The notes beneath the pieces were generated by a model that saw only the letters and a list, made by a program, of their open reading frames with translations, did not search any database and was not told the origin of the DNA. From the NCBI RefSeq assembly GCF_036250735.1, contig NZ_CP109430.1, positions 8,308,001 through 8,372,000 of the forward strand: a stretch of DNA of 64,000 nucleotides. Reading direction: 5' to 3'. This DNA comes from Streptosporangium sp. NBC_01495 (GTDB lineage Bacteria > Actinomycetota > Actinomycetes > Streptosporangiales > Streptosporangiaceae). How positions within the stretch are numbered: position 1 is the stretch's first letter; every line of letters begins with the position of its first letter. The position numbers and the translations under genes were made by a program. Positions 34,745-43,431 of the stretch are shown here, piece after piece.

Positions 34745-34754
34745 ACGCGGCACG

Positions 34755-34773
34755 GCGCGGCCGGACGCCGCGC
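34755..34773. terminator. hairpin between convergent genes
   Basis: GCGCGGC (34755-34761) pairs with GCCGCGC (34767-34773) around five bases, in the 41-base gap between two convergent genes. Confidence 0.45.
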
Positions 34774-34785
34774 GCGGCCGTCAGG

Positions 34786-36423
34786 TCACTCGACCATGAT
34801 CTGATGGGTGGCCTTGGCCGGCCCGGCCGTGGCCTCCCCTGACCACAACGCGAGGTAGCTGTACCTGCCGGCGATGGCGGGCGTGTCGGTGAACGTGTAC
34901 GTGCCGTCGGCGTTCACGCTCACCGGCGGCAGCTTGACGCTTCCATCGCTGACGTTGTCGACGTACACGCTGCGCTGCACGGTGAGCGTGGCCCCCGGCG
35001 AGGGCGGCTTGCCACCCGCCGTCAGCACGCCGGTCAGCTCCATGGCCGTGCCGACGACGCCTGACTGCGGCCCGTCCATGGTGAGGGTGGATCTGTGCCT
35101 GACCGTCACGGTGACGGAGGCGCTGCTTCGGCGGTAGTGGTCGTCGCCGTCCCAGAACACCGAGTAGGTCACCTCACCGATGTCCGGCGGCGTGTCCTCG
35201 AAAGTGAACGTGCCGTTCTTCTGCGTCGTCACGCCGGTGATCGGCTCTTTCGTCCCGTCGAGCAGGCGCCGGGTCACCGCGAGCGGCTTGAGCCCGAGCG
35301 CCTTGCCGTCGGTGCGGGTGAGCCGCCCCTCGACGGTGACCGGCGAGCCGACATACGCGCGCGCCGGGGCCGTCACCGTCAGATTGGACGTCGGCAGTGC
35401 GACGCCCGTCACCCGCCACAGCAGCAGCCGGTTCGCGGAGCTCCGCAGCAGCACGAAGACGTCCGGGCCGGAGAACGCGACGCCGTCCGGGAGTAGTTCG
35501 GCGTCCGGCTGGTCGGCCGCGAACATCACCGCGCCGGTCGCGGCGTCGTAGAGCGTGAGGTCGGTGCTGCCCCATTGGCGTCCCGCGGCGACGTAGGCGC
35601 CGCCCGAGCCGAGCGCCACGGCCGACGGATACCCGTCCCAGCCGTCGCCGTAGGTGCCGGTCACCGCCAGGGTCCTGGTGTCGTACCTGGTGAAGTGACC
35701 GGGGGTGTCGGCCGCGGAGAACAGGGTGGTGCCGTCGGAGGTCAGGGCGAGGTCGCGCAGGTAGTCCATGCGCCACTCCTCGCCGTCGATCGTGCCGCGC
35801 AGCTCCGGGGTGCCGCCGCCGACGTCGTAGACCAGCATGTCGGCGTGGTGCAGGCTGGTCCGGCCGACCACGAGCGTGTCGCCGGCGGCCGCGAGCACGG
35901 GAGCGCGCAGGTGCTCGCCCCCGACCGCCACCGGCGCCGGTGTGGCCGCGCTCAGATCCAGGCCGACGACGCCGCCAGAGCCGTTGTCGCACCCGTGCCC
36001 CACCCACAGCCGCTCGCCCAGCAATGCCAGGGTGGACGGGCACGGGTGGGCCGACAGATCGATCCGCCGGGTGACGGCGAGGCTCGCGGTGTCGATCTCG
36101 GCCACCTCGTTCGAGCCGGTGAGCGCCGCGTACAGGCGGGTGTCGTCCGCGTTCATGGCCAGCTCGCGGACGCCGGACAGGCCGGTGACGACGCCGCCGG
36201 TGAGGTTTCCGCCGGTGTCGGCCACGATGATCCGGTCGTCGGCGGGGACGAACACCCGGCCGCCGCCGACGGCCAGGTCGGCGGTGTAGGAGTCGAAGGT
36301 CACCCCGAGGTCGGTCGTGGTGTCGGCCGCCGAGGCGGCGGGGGCCGCGACAGTGAGCAGGCCGGTGAGCAGGCCGACGGCGCCGCAGTGAGCGGCTAAT
36401 CGGCGAACCAGTGGGTGGCGCAC
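34786..36423 (-). CDS. secreted beta-propeller protein with Ig-like repeats
   Basis: A 545-residue exported protein. A signal peptide ends near ASAAD (about residue 33). Residues of about 35-340 form YncE/PQQ-like propeller repeats (GGRVFVPADDRIIVADTGGN, LAALTGSNEVAEIDTASLAV-like units). The last 200 residues carry two bacterial Ig-like beta-sandwiches (SNLTVTAPARAYVGSPVTVEGRLTR, and STLTMDGPQSGVVGTAMELTGVL), each about 95 residues. The GTG start follows AGGAGG. Probably cell-surface or extracellular; no enzyme motif is seen. Confidence 0.85.
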   Translation of the reverse strand: MRHPLVRRLAAHCGAVGLLTGLLTVAAPAASAADTTTDLGVTFDSYTADLAVGGGRVFVPADDRIIVADTGGNLTGGVVTGLSGVRELAMNADDTRLYAALTGSNEVAEIDTASLAVTRRIDLSAHPCPSTLALLGERLWVGHGCDNGSGGVVGLDLSAATPAPVAVGGEHLRAPVLAAAGDTLVVGRTSLHHADMLVYDVGGGTPELRGTIDGEEWRMDYLRDLALTSDGTTLFSAADTPGHFTRYDTRTLAVTGTYGDGWDGYPSAVALGSGGAYVAAGRQWGSTDLTLYDAATGAVMFAADQPDAELLPDGVAFSGPDVFVLLRSSANRLLLWRVTGVALPTSNLTVTAPARAYVGSPVTVEGRLTRTDGKALGLKPLAVTRRLLDGTKEPITGVTTQKNGTFTFEDTPPDIGEVTYSVFWDGDDHYRRSSASVTVTVRHRSTLTMDGPQSGVVGTAMELTGVLTAGGKPPSPGATLTVQRSVYVDNVSDGSVKLPPVSVNADGTYTFTDTPAIAGRYSYLALWSGEATAGPAKATHQIMVE

Positions 36424-36628
36424 GAGGACCTCCTACACGTATGGGAACATACGTTCTAATAACGTCTTATGGGTGCTCCCACGTCAAGATCGGCCGATCG
36501 CACGACACCGAACCGTGATCAAGCACGTCCGCGAGGCGTCGCCGACCGCGGTCGAGATGCGGCGCCGATCCCGAACATCGTCCTTCGCTCGGCCATCCCC
36601 ATGCGCCCTCGTGTGTAGAACGCCAGAT

Positions 36629-36645
36629 AGTTCGTCCCACGAATT
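36629..36645. promoter_or_regulatory. MarR box 1
   Basis: AGTTCGTCCCACGAATT, an inverted repeat AGTTCGT-N3-ACGAAyT with one mismatch, 30 bases ahead of the marR start and overlapping its likely -35. It matches two boxes upstream of the FAD oxidoreductase gene. Confidence 0.65.
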
Positions 36646-36674
36646 GCAAGGCGCTTGAATGTTACCCTGGCCGA

Positions 36675-37157
36675 GTGGGTAAACATGATGATGGCCAGAT
36701 CGGGGTTGTGGCCGCGCTGGTACGGTCCACGTTCTTGGTGAATGCCGTGTACGCCGAGTCCGCCCGGGAGTATGGCCTCACCTCGCAGCAGGGACAGTTG
36801 CTGTGCGTGCTGATGGTCCAGCCGTACGGCATGAGTGAATTGGGTGCGATGTTGGGGCTGGCCAAGTCGAGCCTTACCGGCCTGGTGGACCGCACCGAGC
36901 GCAACGGCATGGTCCAGCGCGAACCGGACCCACAGGACATGCGCGCGGTGCGGGTCGCGCTCACCCGGCAGGGCGGCAGGCTCGCAGGAGAGTTCTATGC
37001 CGAGACTTGCCGGCGGATCGAGAAGCTGACCGCGGGACTCGCCACCGCCGAACGCGACACGCTCGCCGGCCTGCTCGGCCGCGTCGTGCTGGACAACGAG
37101 GTTCCCGCGGTCTTCCTGGAACCCGACGAAGCAGCCGCCGCCGATCGCAAGCGCTAA
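36675..37157 (+). CDS. MarR-family transcriptional regulator
   Basis: A 160-residue winged-helix regulator. The DNA-binding part is LTSQQGQLLCVLMVQPYGMSELGAMLGLAKSSLTGLVDRTERNG and the wing is REPDPQDMRAVRVALTRQGG. TACCCT (36663-36668) lies six bases before the GTG, implying a leaderless transcript. A 17-bp box upstream matches two boxes before the following oxidoreductase gene, so it most likely represses itself and that gene. The inducer is unknown. Confidence 0.92.
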   Translation: MGKHDDGQIGVVAALVRSTFLVNAVYAESAREYGLTSQQGQLLCVLMVQPYGMSELGAMLGLAKSSLTGLVDRTERNGMVQREPDPQDMRAVRVALTRQGGRLAGEFYAETCRRIEKLTAGLATAERDTLAGLLGRVVLDNEVPAVFLEPDEAAAADRKR

Positions 37158-37183
37158 GACCGCCCCGTCGCCCGCAGCCAAGA

Positions 37184-37212
37184 TTGCAGTTCGTGCCACG
37201 AACTAATATAGT
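37184..37212 (+). promoter_or_regulatory. promoter of the FAD oxidoreductase operon
   Basis: TTGCAG (37184-37189), 17-base spacer, TATAGT (37207-37212). MarR box 2 fills the spacer and box 3 covers the -10 and start, an arrangement that would block polymerase. Confidence 0.6.
37188..37204. promoter_or_regulatory. MarR box 2 (perfect palindrome)
   Basis: AGTTCGTGCCACGAACT is a perfect 17-bp palindrome around one central base, lying between the -35 and -10 elements. Confidence 0.75.
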
Positions 37213-37226
37213 TCGTGGAGCGAACT
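37210..37226. promoter_or_regulatory. MarR box 3
   Basis: AGTTCGTGGAGCGAACT repeats the box with one mismatch in each arm, 22 bases (two helical turns) after box 2, just ahead of the ribosome site. Confidence 0.65.
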
Positions 37227-37255
37227 CAACTCTTTGTCTGCGGGGAGCGTAAATC

Positions 37256-38347
37256 ATGAATCGTACAGTTGTGGTCATCGGCGGAGGTTACGGAGGTTCG
37301 GCGGCTGCCAAGGCGCTGGACTCCGAGGCCGACGTCATCCTCATCGATCCCCGGGACGCGTTCGTCAACTCGGCGGGGTCGCTGCGGGCGCTGACCCAGC
37401 CCGACTGGGCGGGCAACATGTTCTTCCCCTACAACGAGTGGCTGACGCGGGGCACGGTGATTCGCGACCGTGCGGTCTCCGTGGACCCCGGCGGCGTCAC
37501 CCTGGCCTCAGGTCAGCGTGTTGAGGCCGACTATCTCATTCTGGCCACCGGCTCCAGCTACGCCTACCCGGCCAAACCCAACGCCGACTCCACTGGCGAA
37601 GTCCTGGACGACCTCCGCCGGACCCACAAGGAACTGGTTGATGCCGAGCGGGTGCTGATCCTCGGCGCCGGGCCGGTCGGTTTGGAACTGGCCGGGGAAA
37701 TCAAGGAGGTCTGGCCGCACAAGCGCGTGACCATCGTCGACCCGGCCGAGCGGCTTCTGCCCGCGTTCCAGCTGGAGCTGCGCCAGGAGCTGCACCGCCG
37801 ACTTGATGAATTGGGCATCCAGGTGCGGCTGGGCACCGGCCTGACCGCGCCACCGCCGACCGAGCCGGGTCAGGCCGGGACCTTCACCGTCACCACCACC
37901 GGCGGGCAGGAGATCACAGCCGACATCTGGTTCCGCGCCTACGGCGTGCACGTCAACAGCGACTACCTCGCCGACGGCCGGCTCACGACCCGCACCCCAC
38001 AGGAACAGGTCCCCGTCACCGAGACCCTCAACGTCCACGGGTACGACCACGTCTACGCGATCGGCGACATCACCGATGTCGCCGAGGCCAAGATGGCCGG
38101 GTACGCGATGCAACACGCCGAGGTGGTGGTGCGGAACATCATCGCCCAACTGCGCGGCGAGGAGCCCACGGGCACCTACCAGCCCTCACCTCATCCCATG
38201 ATCCTGCTCCCGCTCGGACCGCGTGGCGGTGTCGGCCAACTGCCCACACCCGACGGCCCGGCCGTCGTCCCGGCTACGACGGTCATCGAGTACAAGAGCG
38301 CCGACCTGTTCACCGACCGCATGGCCGAACAGTTCGGCACCGCCTGA
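37256..38347 (+). CDS. NAD(P)/FAD-dependent oxidoreductase (AIF/FSP1-like)
   Basis: A 363-residue pyridine-nucleotide disulfide-type flavoprotein. The FAD motif is VVVIGGGYGGSAAAKAL at the N-terminus, the NAD motif is VLILGAGPVGLELAGEI (about residues 131-147) and the second flavin contact is HVYAIGDITDVAE (about 264). No redox Cys pair is visible, so it is more like an NADH:quinone or AIF-type oxidoreductase than a thiol reductase. ATG follows GGGGAG. It is under three MarR boxes and is followed closely by an LLM enzyme. Confidence 0.9.
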   Translation: MNRTVVVIGGGYGGSAAAKALDSEADVILIDPRDAFVNSAGSLRALTQPDWAGNMFFPYNEWLTRGTVIRDRAVSVDPGGVTLASGQRVEADYLILATGSSYAYPAKPNADSTGEVLDDLRRTHKELVDAERVLILGAGPVGLELAGEIKEVWPHKRVTIVDPAERLLPAFQLELRQELHRRLDELGIQVRLGTGLTAPPPTEPGQAGTFTVTTTGGQEITADIWFRAYGVHVNSDYLADGRLTTRTPQEQVPVTETLNVHGYDHVYAIGDITDVAEAKMAGYAMQHAEVVVRNIIAQLRGEEPTGTYQPSPHPMILLPLGPRGGVGQLPTPDGPAVVPATTVIEYKSADLFTDRMAEQFGTA

Positions 38348-38381
38348 AGGGCTGGAACACGTGGACTACAAAGGAAAAGCA

Positions 38382-39296
38382 TTGTCTGTACAAGAAGTCG
38401 TCTTCGGCTTCGGCGCGCATACCGGCATCGACGAGGTGTCGGAGCTGCTGCGCATGGCTCAGCAGGCCGACCGTGACGGACTTGACATCTTCTCGCTGTC
38501 GGATCATCCCTACATCGGCGGGCGCCTGGACGCCTACGCCTCCCTCGGATTCATCCTCGGACGTACGCAGCACATCTCCGGCTTCGCCAACGTCACCAAC
38601 CTGCCGACCCGGCCTGCTCCCATGCTGGCGCGAATGGTGACGTCGCTGTCGGCGCTGTCGGGCGGTCGCATCGTGCTCGGCATGGGCGCAGGCGGGCTGT
38701 GGGATCGAATCTCCGACATGGGGGTGCCGCGGCTGTCGCCGGGCGATGCCGTGAACGCCTTCGAGGAGGCGATCGTCCTGGTCAAAATGCTGTCGGGTGG
38801 CGGTCCGCCGGTCACCTACCGGGGCCGCCACTACCAGGTGGACCAGATCGAGCCTGCTCCTGTGGCCGCGCCTTCCGTGTGGACCGGATCGGTCGGCCCG
38901 AAATCCCTGGCCGCCACTGGCCGGGTGGCCGACGGCTGGGTCCCTGGCCACGCGGCGGATTGGCTCAGCGAGCGATACCGGGTGTCGCGGCCGGTCATCG
39001 ACGAGGCGGCGACGGCCGTGGGCCGCGATCCGCGCGAGATCCGCACGGTCTTCAATTTCCCCGGACGCATCACCGACCGGCCGCTGCCCGCCACGCGTGA
39101 CCGCGACGGCCGCTGGATCGGCGGCTCCGTCGGCCAGTGGGTCGAGGAACTGACCGCAGCCGTGCTGACGCACGGCGCGTCGGGCTTCATCCTCTTCCCG
39201 CCCGGCCACGCCGCACACGAGGACGTCTCCCTCGGCCGCTGGGCCAGGGAGATCGTCCCGGCCGTACGCGAAGCGATCGCGAAGGAAAACGGCTAA
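38382..39296 (+). CDS. LLM-class flavin-dependent oxidoreductase
   Basis: A luciferase-like monooxygenase of 304 residues from this start. Motifs: VVFGFGAHTGIDEVSELLRMA, LDIFSLSDHPYIGGRLDAYA, GRIVLGMGAGGLWDRI and PVAAPSVWTGSVGPKSLAATG. The TTG at 38382 has AAAGGAAA five bases upstream; a GTG at 38361 gives seven more residues but a weaker site. It begins 34 bases after the FAD oxidoreductase and probably receives reduced flavin or acts on the same substrate in the MarR-controlled operon. Confidence 0.9.
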   Translation: MSVQEVVFGFGAHTGIDEVSELLRMAQQADRDGLDIFSLSDHPYIGGRLDAYASLGFILGRTQHISGFANVTNLPTRPAPMLARMVTSLSALSGGRIVLGMGAGGLWDRISDMGVPRLSPGDAVNAFEEAIVLVKMLSGGGPPVTYRGRHYQVDQIEPAPVAAPSVWTGSVGPKSLAATGRVADGWVPGHAADWLSERYRVSRPVIDEAATAVGRDPREIRTVFNFPGRITDRPLPATRDRDGRWIGGSVGQWVEELTAAVLTHGASGFILFPPGHAAHEDVSLGRWAREIVPAVREAIAKENG

Positions 39297-39580
39297 ACCG
39301 TACTCCGGCTCACACCGGACCAAGCCACACCGCCGCACCGTACGCGGATGGCATCCCACCAGCTGAGCAGCCAACCACACGCTGCGTGCCAGCAGCTGCT
39401 CAGCGCCACTCGTGACCCCCTCACCCCTCCCGTCGATGTCGGCGGGGCCGGGAAGCGCCTGACGGGTCATCGGCCGTTCCGTTGTCGCTCAAGTCCCTCC
39501 GCAGGTCCTCGCCTGAATGGGTGGCTCATGAACGACGAGCCACCCGGGTCCGCCGGAATGTCGGGCGATGTCAGGCGATG

Positions 39581-41047
39581 TCAGGCGCGTCCCTCGACGA
39601 GGACCCCGTCGACCCGGCGCGGGATGCCCAGGGGGTTGTCGTCGCGCAACTCCGGCGGCAGGAGCTCGGCCGGCCAGTCCTGGTAGGCGGTGGGCACCAG
39701 CCACCTGCGGATCGCGGCGGCGCCGACCGAAGTGTGGGCGGCGGCCGTGCTGGCGGGCCAGGGACCGCCGTGGTGCATGGCCCAGCGGACCGCCACACCG
39801 GTCGGCCAGCCGTTCCAGATCAGCCGTCCCGCCTTCCTGAGCAGCACCTCGGCACTCTCGCGCGCCTCGGCGGGGTCGGTCGCGTGGATCGTGGCGGTCA
39901 GCGAGCCGTCCAGCCTCTCCAGCACGGGAGGCAGGTCCGCGGGATCGGTGTAGACCACCACGACGGCGGCCGGGCCGAAGCACTCCTCCACGAGATCGGG
40001 CAGGTCCGCGGCGAACGAGGCCAGATCGGTGACGAAGACCTGCGGGGTCACCGCGAACGCCCCCTCGCCCGGCTGCCCCTCGGCGAGCGGGGTGAGTTTG
40101 CCGAGTCTGGCCAGCCCGCGCAGGAAGCCGCCCTGCATCCGCTCGGTGAGCATCGGGCCGCCCACGGTCTCGGAGACCGCCTCGGAGATGGACACCAGGA
40201 GGTCCCCGTCGTCGGGGACGAACACCAGCCCGGGGTTGGTGCAGAACTGGCCGGTGCCGAGGGTGAGCGAGGCGGCGAACCCCTGGGCGAGGCCGTCGCG
40301 GGCGGCCGAGGGCAGCACGACGACGGGGTTGACGCTGCCCAGCTCGCCGTAGAACGGGATGGGGTCGGGACGCTCGGCGATGAGCGCCTGGATGGCCTTG
40401 CCCCCGGGGATGGAGCCGGTGAACCCGACGGCCGCCACGGACGGGTGCCCGGCCAGCCGCTTTCCCGCGTCGAGCCCGCGGATCAGGCCGAAGAGGGCCG
40501 GGTCGGGCAGGGCGCGCTGGATGATCTGCCATGACAGCTCCGACGTGGCCGGATGCCCGTCGTGGGCCTTGACCACCACCGGGCATCCGGCGGCCAGCGC
40601 CGAGGCCGTGTCACCGCCCGCGACCGAGAAGGCGAACGGGAAGTTGCTCGCCGCGAAGACCCCGGCCACGCCGGGCAGGGGGTGGTTCATCCGCCGCAGG
40701 TCGGGGACCGGCGGCTGGGCCGTCGCGTGGTCGATCACCGCCTCCACGTGCCCGCCGTCCCGCAGCACCTGGGCGAAGAGCCGGAACTGACCGGCGGCCC
40801 GTGCCACCTCTCCGCGCAGCCGGGTCTCCCCGAGCGCGGTCTCCGCGTCGGCCGCCCGCCAGAGCTCCTCGACGTTCGCCTCCAGCGCCGCCGCGACCGC
40901 GTCGAGCGCCGCCGCCCGGTCCGCGGACCGCCAGGCGGTCCCGGCCGCGAGAGCCGCCCCGACGATCGCGTCCACCTCGTCGTCCGAGGTCAGGGGGAAG
41001 GGATCCCCGACGAACTCGCCGGTCCTGGGGTCAACTGAGTTGATCAC
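39581..41047 (-). CDS. aldehyde dehydrogenase, alpha-ketoglutarate-semialdehyde (2,5-dioxovalerate) type
   Basis: A 488-residue NADP-type aldehyde dehydrogenase. The general base is in PFYGELGSVNPVVV and the catalytic Cys in TLGTGQFCTNPGLVFV; both sequences are those of the ketoglutarate-semialdehyde dehydrogenase subgroup that closes oxidative pentose, galactarate and hydroxyproline pathways. The N-terminus INSVDPRTGEFVGD is also typical. The GTG start has GAGGAAAGG upstream. A LacI-type palindrome lies about 50 bases upstream, matching one beside the GalM/oxidoreductase genes 8 kb away, so the enzyme may finish the same sugar pathway. Confidence 0.9.
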   Translation of the reverse strand: MINSVDPRTGEFVGDPFPLTSDDEVDAIVGAALAAGTAWRSADRAAALDAVAAALEANVEELWRAADAETALGETRLRGEVARAAGQFRLFAQVLRDGGHVEAVIDHATAQPPVPDLRRMNHPLPGVAGVFAASNFPFAFSVAGGDTASALAAGCPVVVKAHDGHPATSELSWQIIQRALPDPALFGLIRGLDAGKRLAGHPSVAAVGFTGSIPGGKAIQALIAERPDPIPFYGELGSVNPVVVLPSAARDGLAQGFAASLTLGTGQFCTNPGLVFVPDDGDLLVSISEAVSETVGGPMLTERMQGGFLRGLARLGKLTPLAEGQPGEGAFAVTPQVFVTDLASFAADLPDLVEECFGPAAVVVVYTDPADLPPVLERLDGSLTATIHATDPAEARESAEVLLRKAGRLIWNGWPTGVAVRWAMHHGGPWPASTAAAHTSVGAAAIRRWLVPTAYQDWPAELLPPELRDDNPLGIPRRVDGVLVEGRA

Positions 41048-41097
41048 AACGAAAGCCTTTCCTCAACGGAGCCTGCCACGCCAGGCCACTCTCCTAC

Positions 41098-41111
41098 GGT
41101 AAGCGCTTTCC
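41098..41111. promoter_or_regulatory. LacI-type operator ahead of the aldehyde dehydrogenase
   Basis: GGTAAGCGCTTTCC has the AAGCGCTT core and the flanks of the 33356-33370 site on its reverse strand. Confidence 0.55.
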
Positions 41112-41211
41112 ATCACAGTGGCCACCCAGCACGGATCCGCTCGCCCTCGTCGACCATGCCCTGAAGCAACCCATCAAGCAACAGATCGTGTCATCCAGGC
41201 CGCAGACCGTG

Positions 41212-41433
41212 TCATCCGGCCAGGCATTCGAGGCGTCTCCCACCACACCCCTGGCGACCACCGCTGCACAGCGCCCGTCGCCACCGGTTGGCCGACATCC
41301 GCGAAGCGCGAGACTCCCGCGCGACCTGGGCATCGGTCGCGCCTTCGGCGAAGCGGTCGGCCGCTTGCATCCGTACCTGCTCGCGACGTGATCGCTGTTC
41401 GGCGGTCAAGCCACCGCCATCGGGACACCCCAT
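41212..41433 (-). pseudogene. IS630-type transposase, N-terminal remnant
   Basis: A 73-codon open frame whose sequence (GGGLTAEQRSRREQVRMQAADRF, then AQVARESRASRMSANRWRRAL) is the N-terminal helix-turn-helix of IS630-family transposases. It departs from the family after RRAL and stops; no DDE catalytic part follows on any frame. It is therefore a fragment, in the gap between the aldehyde dehydrogenase and the glycosyltransferase. No terminal inverted repeats are obvious. Confidence 0.65.
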
Positions 41434-41512
41434 GCACTTCAGGTGATTTCGCGACGACCGGCTGCCAACTCACGCCGAGGTCAGGTCATGTAACCCTGAC
41501 CGTTGAAGGTCT

Positions 41513-42751
41513 CTAGCCGTCGGCCGACCCGCGCCTTCTTTGCCGCCAATCGCTCCGGCCGAAATAAACCGCAAGCGCCAGCAACGTCGACAATCCGCTG
41601 AGCACATAACTACCCGTCAGCAACATCAGCCACGTTCCGACGTGGGATGGATATATAAAAAGTATCGCCAGGGCGACATATCCAGGCAGTAGAAAGATGA
41701 ACCACAAGAACCCCACGCCCACCTTCTCAAGCGTGGCGTCCACGCGCTGGGCGCGCTGTGCCCACAGCACCAGGAGCGGTATGCACCAGACCCAATGGTG
41801 CGGCCAGGAAACGGGTGAGACAAGCAGCCCCACGATGGCGCAGGCGGTGATTCCGGCGAGCTCGCCCGCCTTCTTCGCGGTCCATGCGGCGACCAGAAGC
41901 CCACCCGTGCCGACTACCGCGCACAGGGCGAGCCAGAGAGGCACGATGGGCCAAGAGTCGGGCAGGAGCATGAGCACGCCGCGAATCGATTGATTGAAAA
42001 AATTCACCTCCTGCCCGGCGATCACCCGTTGCGTGTCGAAAAATGCACCGCCCCAGTAATCACGTGAATCGGCCGGCAGCAGCAGAAATCCGAGGATCAC
42101 CGTGCCGAGAAAACCGAGGCCGGCCATCAGGGCGGCCCGGAAGCGACGCGTGACAAGAAGATAGGGAATGAATATCAGTGGGGTGAGCTTGATACCGGCG
42201 ACAATGCCAGTTATCACGCCGCGCCACTTTCCTTTGCCGTGCGTCAGATCTACAACTACCGCCAGTAGCAGAATAATACCTATTTGCCCATTCCACAGCG
42301 TTAGTGTTACCGGATACAAGGGAAGTATCGCGACAACAACCAACAACGTGTGAGTTGCCCGGCGGCTACGGTTCCTCACCGCAGTACGGCCGACGAGAAT
42401 CCATATCAACACCTCAAGGGCGAGTATGCAGATCAGCACCCAGAGGGCGGCGGCAACCTCCATTCCGACCAGGGCGAGAGGCGTGAACAGCATTGCCGCG
42501 AACGGCGAATAGGTGAACTTCAGCGAATTTCCACCTACAGTCAAGTCATAGACAGAGGTACGCCCCAGTACCGCCGCTCCGCCTTCCCGGTAAACCTCCA
42601 GATCGATCCAGCCCTTCGCATAGATCGTGTTGAAGGCGAAGGCTGTCAGCGCGCCGCTCAACGCGATCAACACTCCGCATGCCATTTGGAAAGAGCCGCC
42701 ATCTCTCTTGCCCAAACGAATTCGCGGACCGGCTGACACCGAAGAAGACAT
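41513..42751 (-). CDS. GT87 / DUF2029 family membrane glycosyltransferase
   Basis: A 412-residue polytopic protein with about ten transmembrane helices. The first loop holds GWIDLEVYREGGAAVLG, where the acidic residues match the catalytic Asp region of the PimE-like alpha-mannosyltransferases, followed by LKFTYSPFAAMLFTPLA, WNGQIGIILLL and SPVSWPHHWVWCIPLL, all GT87 hallmarks. It would use a polyprenyl-phosphate sugar donor on the outer face of the membrane. The ATG at 42751 follows GGGAG. The gene is less GC-rich than its neighbours and lies between two transposase remnants, suggesting acquisition. Confidence 0.88.
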   Translation of the reverse strand: MSSSVSAGPRIRLGKRDGGSFQMACGVLIALSGALTAFAFNTIYAKGWIDLEVYREGGAAVLGRTSVYDLTVGGNSLKFTYSPFAAMLFTPLALVGMEVAAALWVLICILALEVLIWILVGRTAVRNRSRRATHTLLVVVAILPLYPVTLTLWNGQIGIILLLAVVVDLTHGKGKWRGVITGIVAGIKLTPLIFIPYLLVTRRFRAALMAGLGFLGTVILGFLLLPADSRDYWGGAFFDTQRVIAGQEVNFFNQSIRGVLMLLPDSWPIVPLWLALCAVVGTGGLLVAAWTAKKAGELAGITACAIVGLLVSPVSWPHHWVWCIPLLVLWAQRAQRVDATLEKVGVGFLWFIFLLPGYVALAILFIYPSHVGTWLMLLTGSYVLSGLSTLLALAVYFGRSDWRQRRRGSADG

Positions 42752-42780
42752 GGCAACTCCCGACTTAGCTACGGTGCACG

Positions 42781-43014
42781 TTAGCCACGCCGGCTTGTCC
42801 AAAGCTTGTCGCGCCTCGCCTGTGCCGACCGTTTGCCGGTCAGGGCTCTGGTGCGTACCAGGGCGCCATCGAGTAAGACGACCTCACCGCCCTGCTTGGC
42901 GGTCTTGTTCAGGACGCGGTCCAGCCGTGGTGCGCGGGCGGCCAGAAGGTCGACGGACTCCAGCACCCAGCGGCGCACGGTGGCGGCGCTGTCCGGTTCC
43001 GAGGAGCACAGAGT
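42781..43014 (-). pseudogene. IS5-type transposase remnant
   Basis: An open frame of 78 codons bounded by stops. VRRWVLESVDLLAARAPRLDRVL followed by GGEVVLLDGALVRTRALTG matches the region of IS5/DDE_Tnp_4 transposases up to the first catalytic Asp (LLDG). Sequence similarity is lost afterwards and the frame ends; the remaining DDE residues are missing. Only a fragment remains, between the glycosyltransferase and the DUF1801 gene. Confidence 0.65.
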
Positions 43015-43086
43015 CTAGATCTGCCGGCTGGGCGGCCCCGGTCCGCGGGGCCTTATATTGGGAGTCCACGGACGCATGGGGATGAC

Positions 43087-43431
43087 ATGAACGACGAAGT
43101 AACGCAATACATAAACGGCAAGAAGCCCTGGCAGATCGCCGTTTTCGAGAAGCTGCGCGCGATGATCATGGAAACCGTTCCCGCCGTCGAGGAACGGTTG
43201 CAGTACGGCAAGCCGCACTATCTCAAGAACGGGCATTACGCGGCGGTCGTCGCGGTCTCCAAGGACAAGGTCTCGTTCATGATGTTCAATGCGACGGACA
43301 TTCCCGCAGTGGCCGGATTCATCCGGGCGATGGGCGACGGCGATCGCAAGACCGTCGACATCAAGGAAGAGCAGGAAGTCGACTACAAGGAGCTCGCAGT
43401 CATCCTGGAAAAGACCTCGGCCGCTCTGTGA
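43087..43431 (+). CDS. DUF1801 (YdhG/iron-chaperone-like) protein
   Basis: A 114-residue protein of the DUF1801 fold: PWQIAVFEKLRAMIMETVPAVEERLQYGKPHYLKNGHY is the family signature region, followed by VSFMMFNATDI and EEQEVDYKELAVILEKT. Members resemble frataxin in shape and include putative intracellular iron chaperones, but function is not proven. It is isolated between an IS5 remnant and a gene-free stretch, in the accessory region. Confidence 0.88.
   Translation: MNDEVTQYINGKKPWQIAVFEKLRAMIMETVPAVEERLQYGKPHYLKNGHYAAVVAVSKDKVSFMMFNATDIPAVAGFIRAMGDGDRKTVDIKEEQEVDYKELAVILEKTSAAL

Noticed and set aside
42166..42736. Small plus-strand frames within the glycosyltransferase gene
   Set aside because: They are antisense to a gene with intact transmembrane helices and GT87 motifs.
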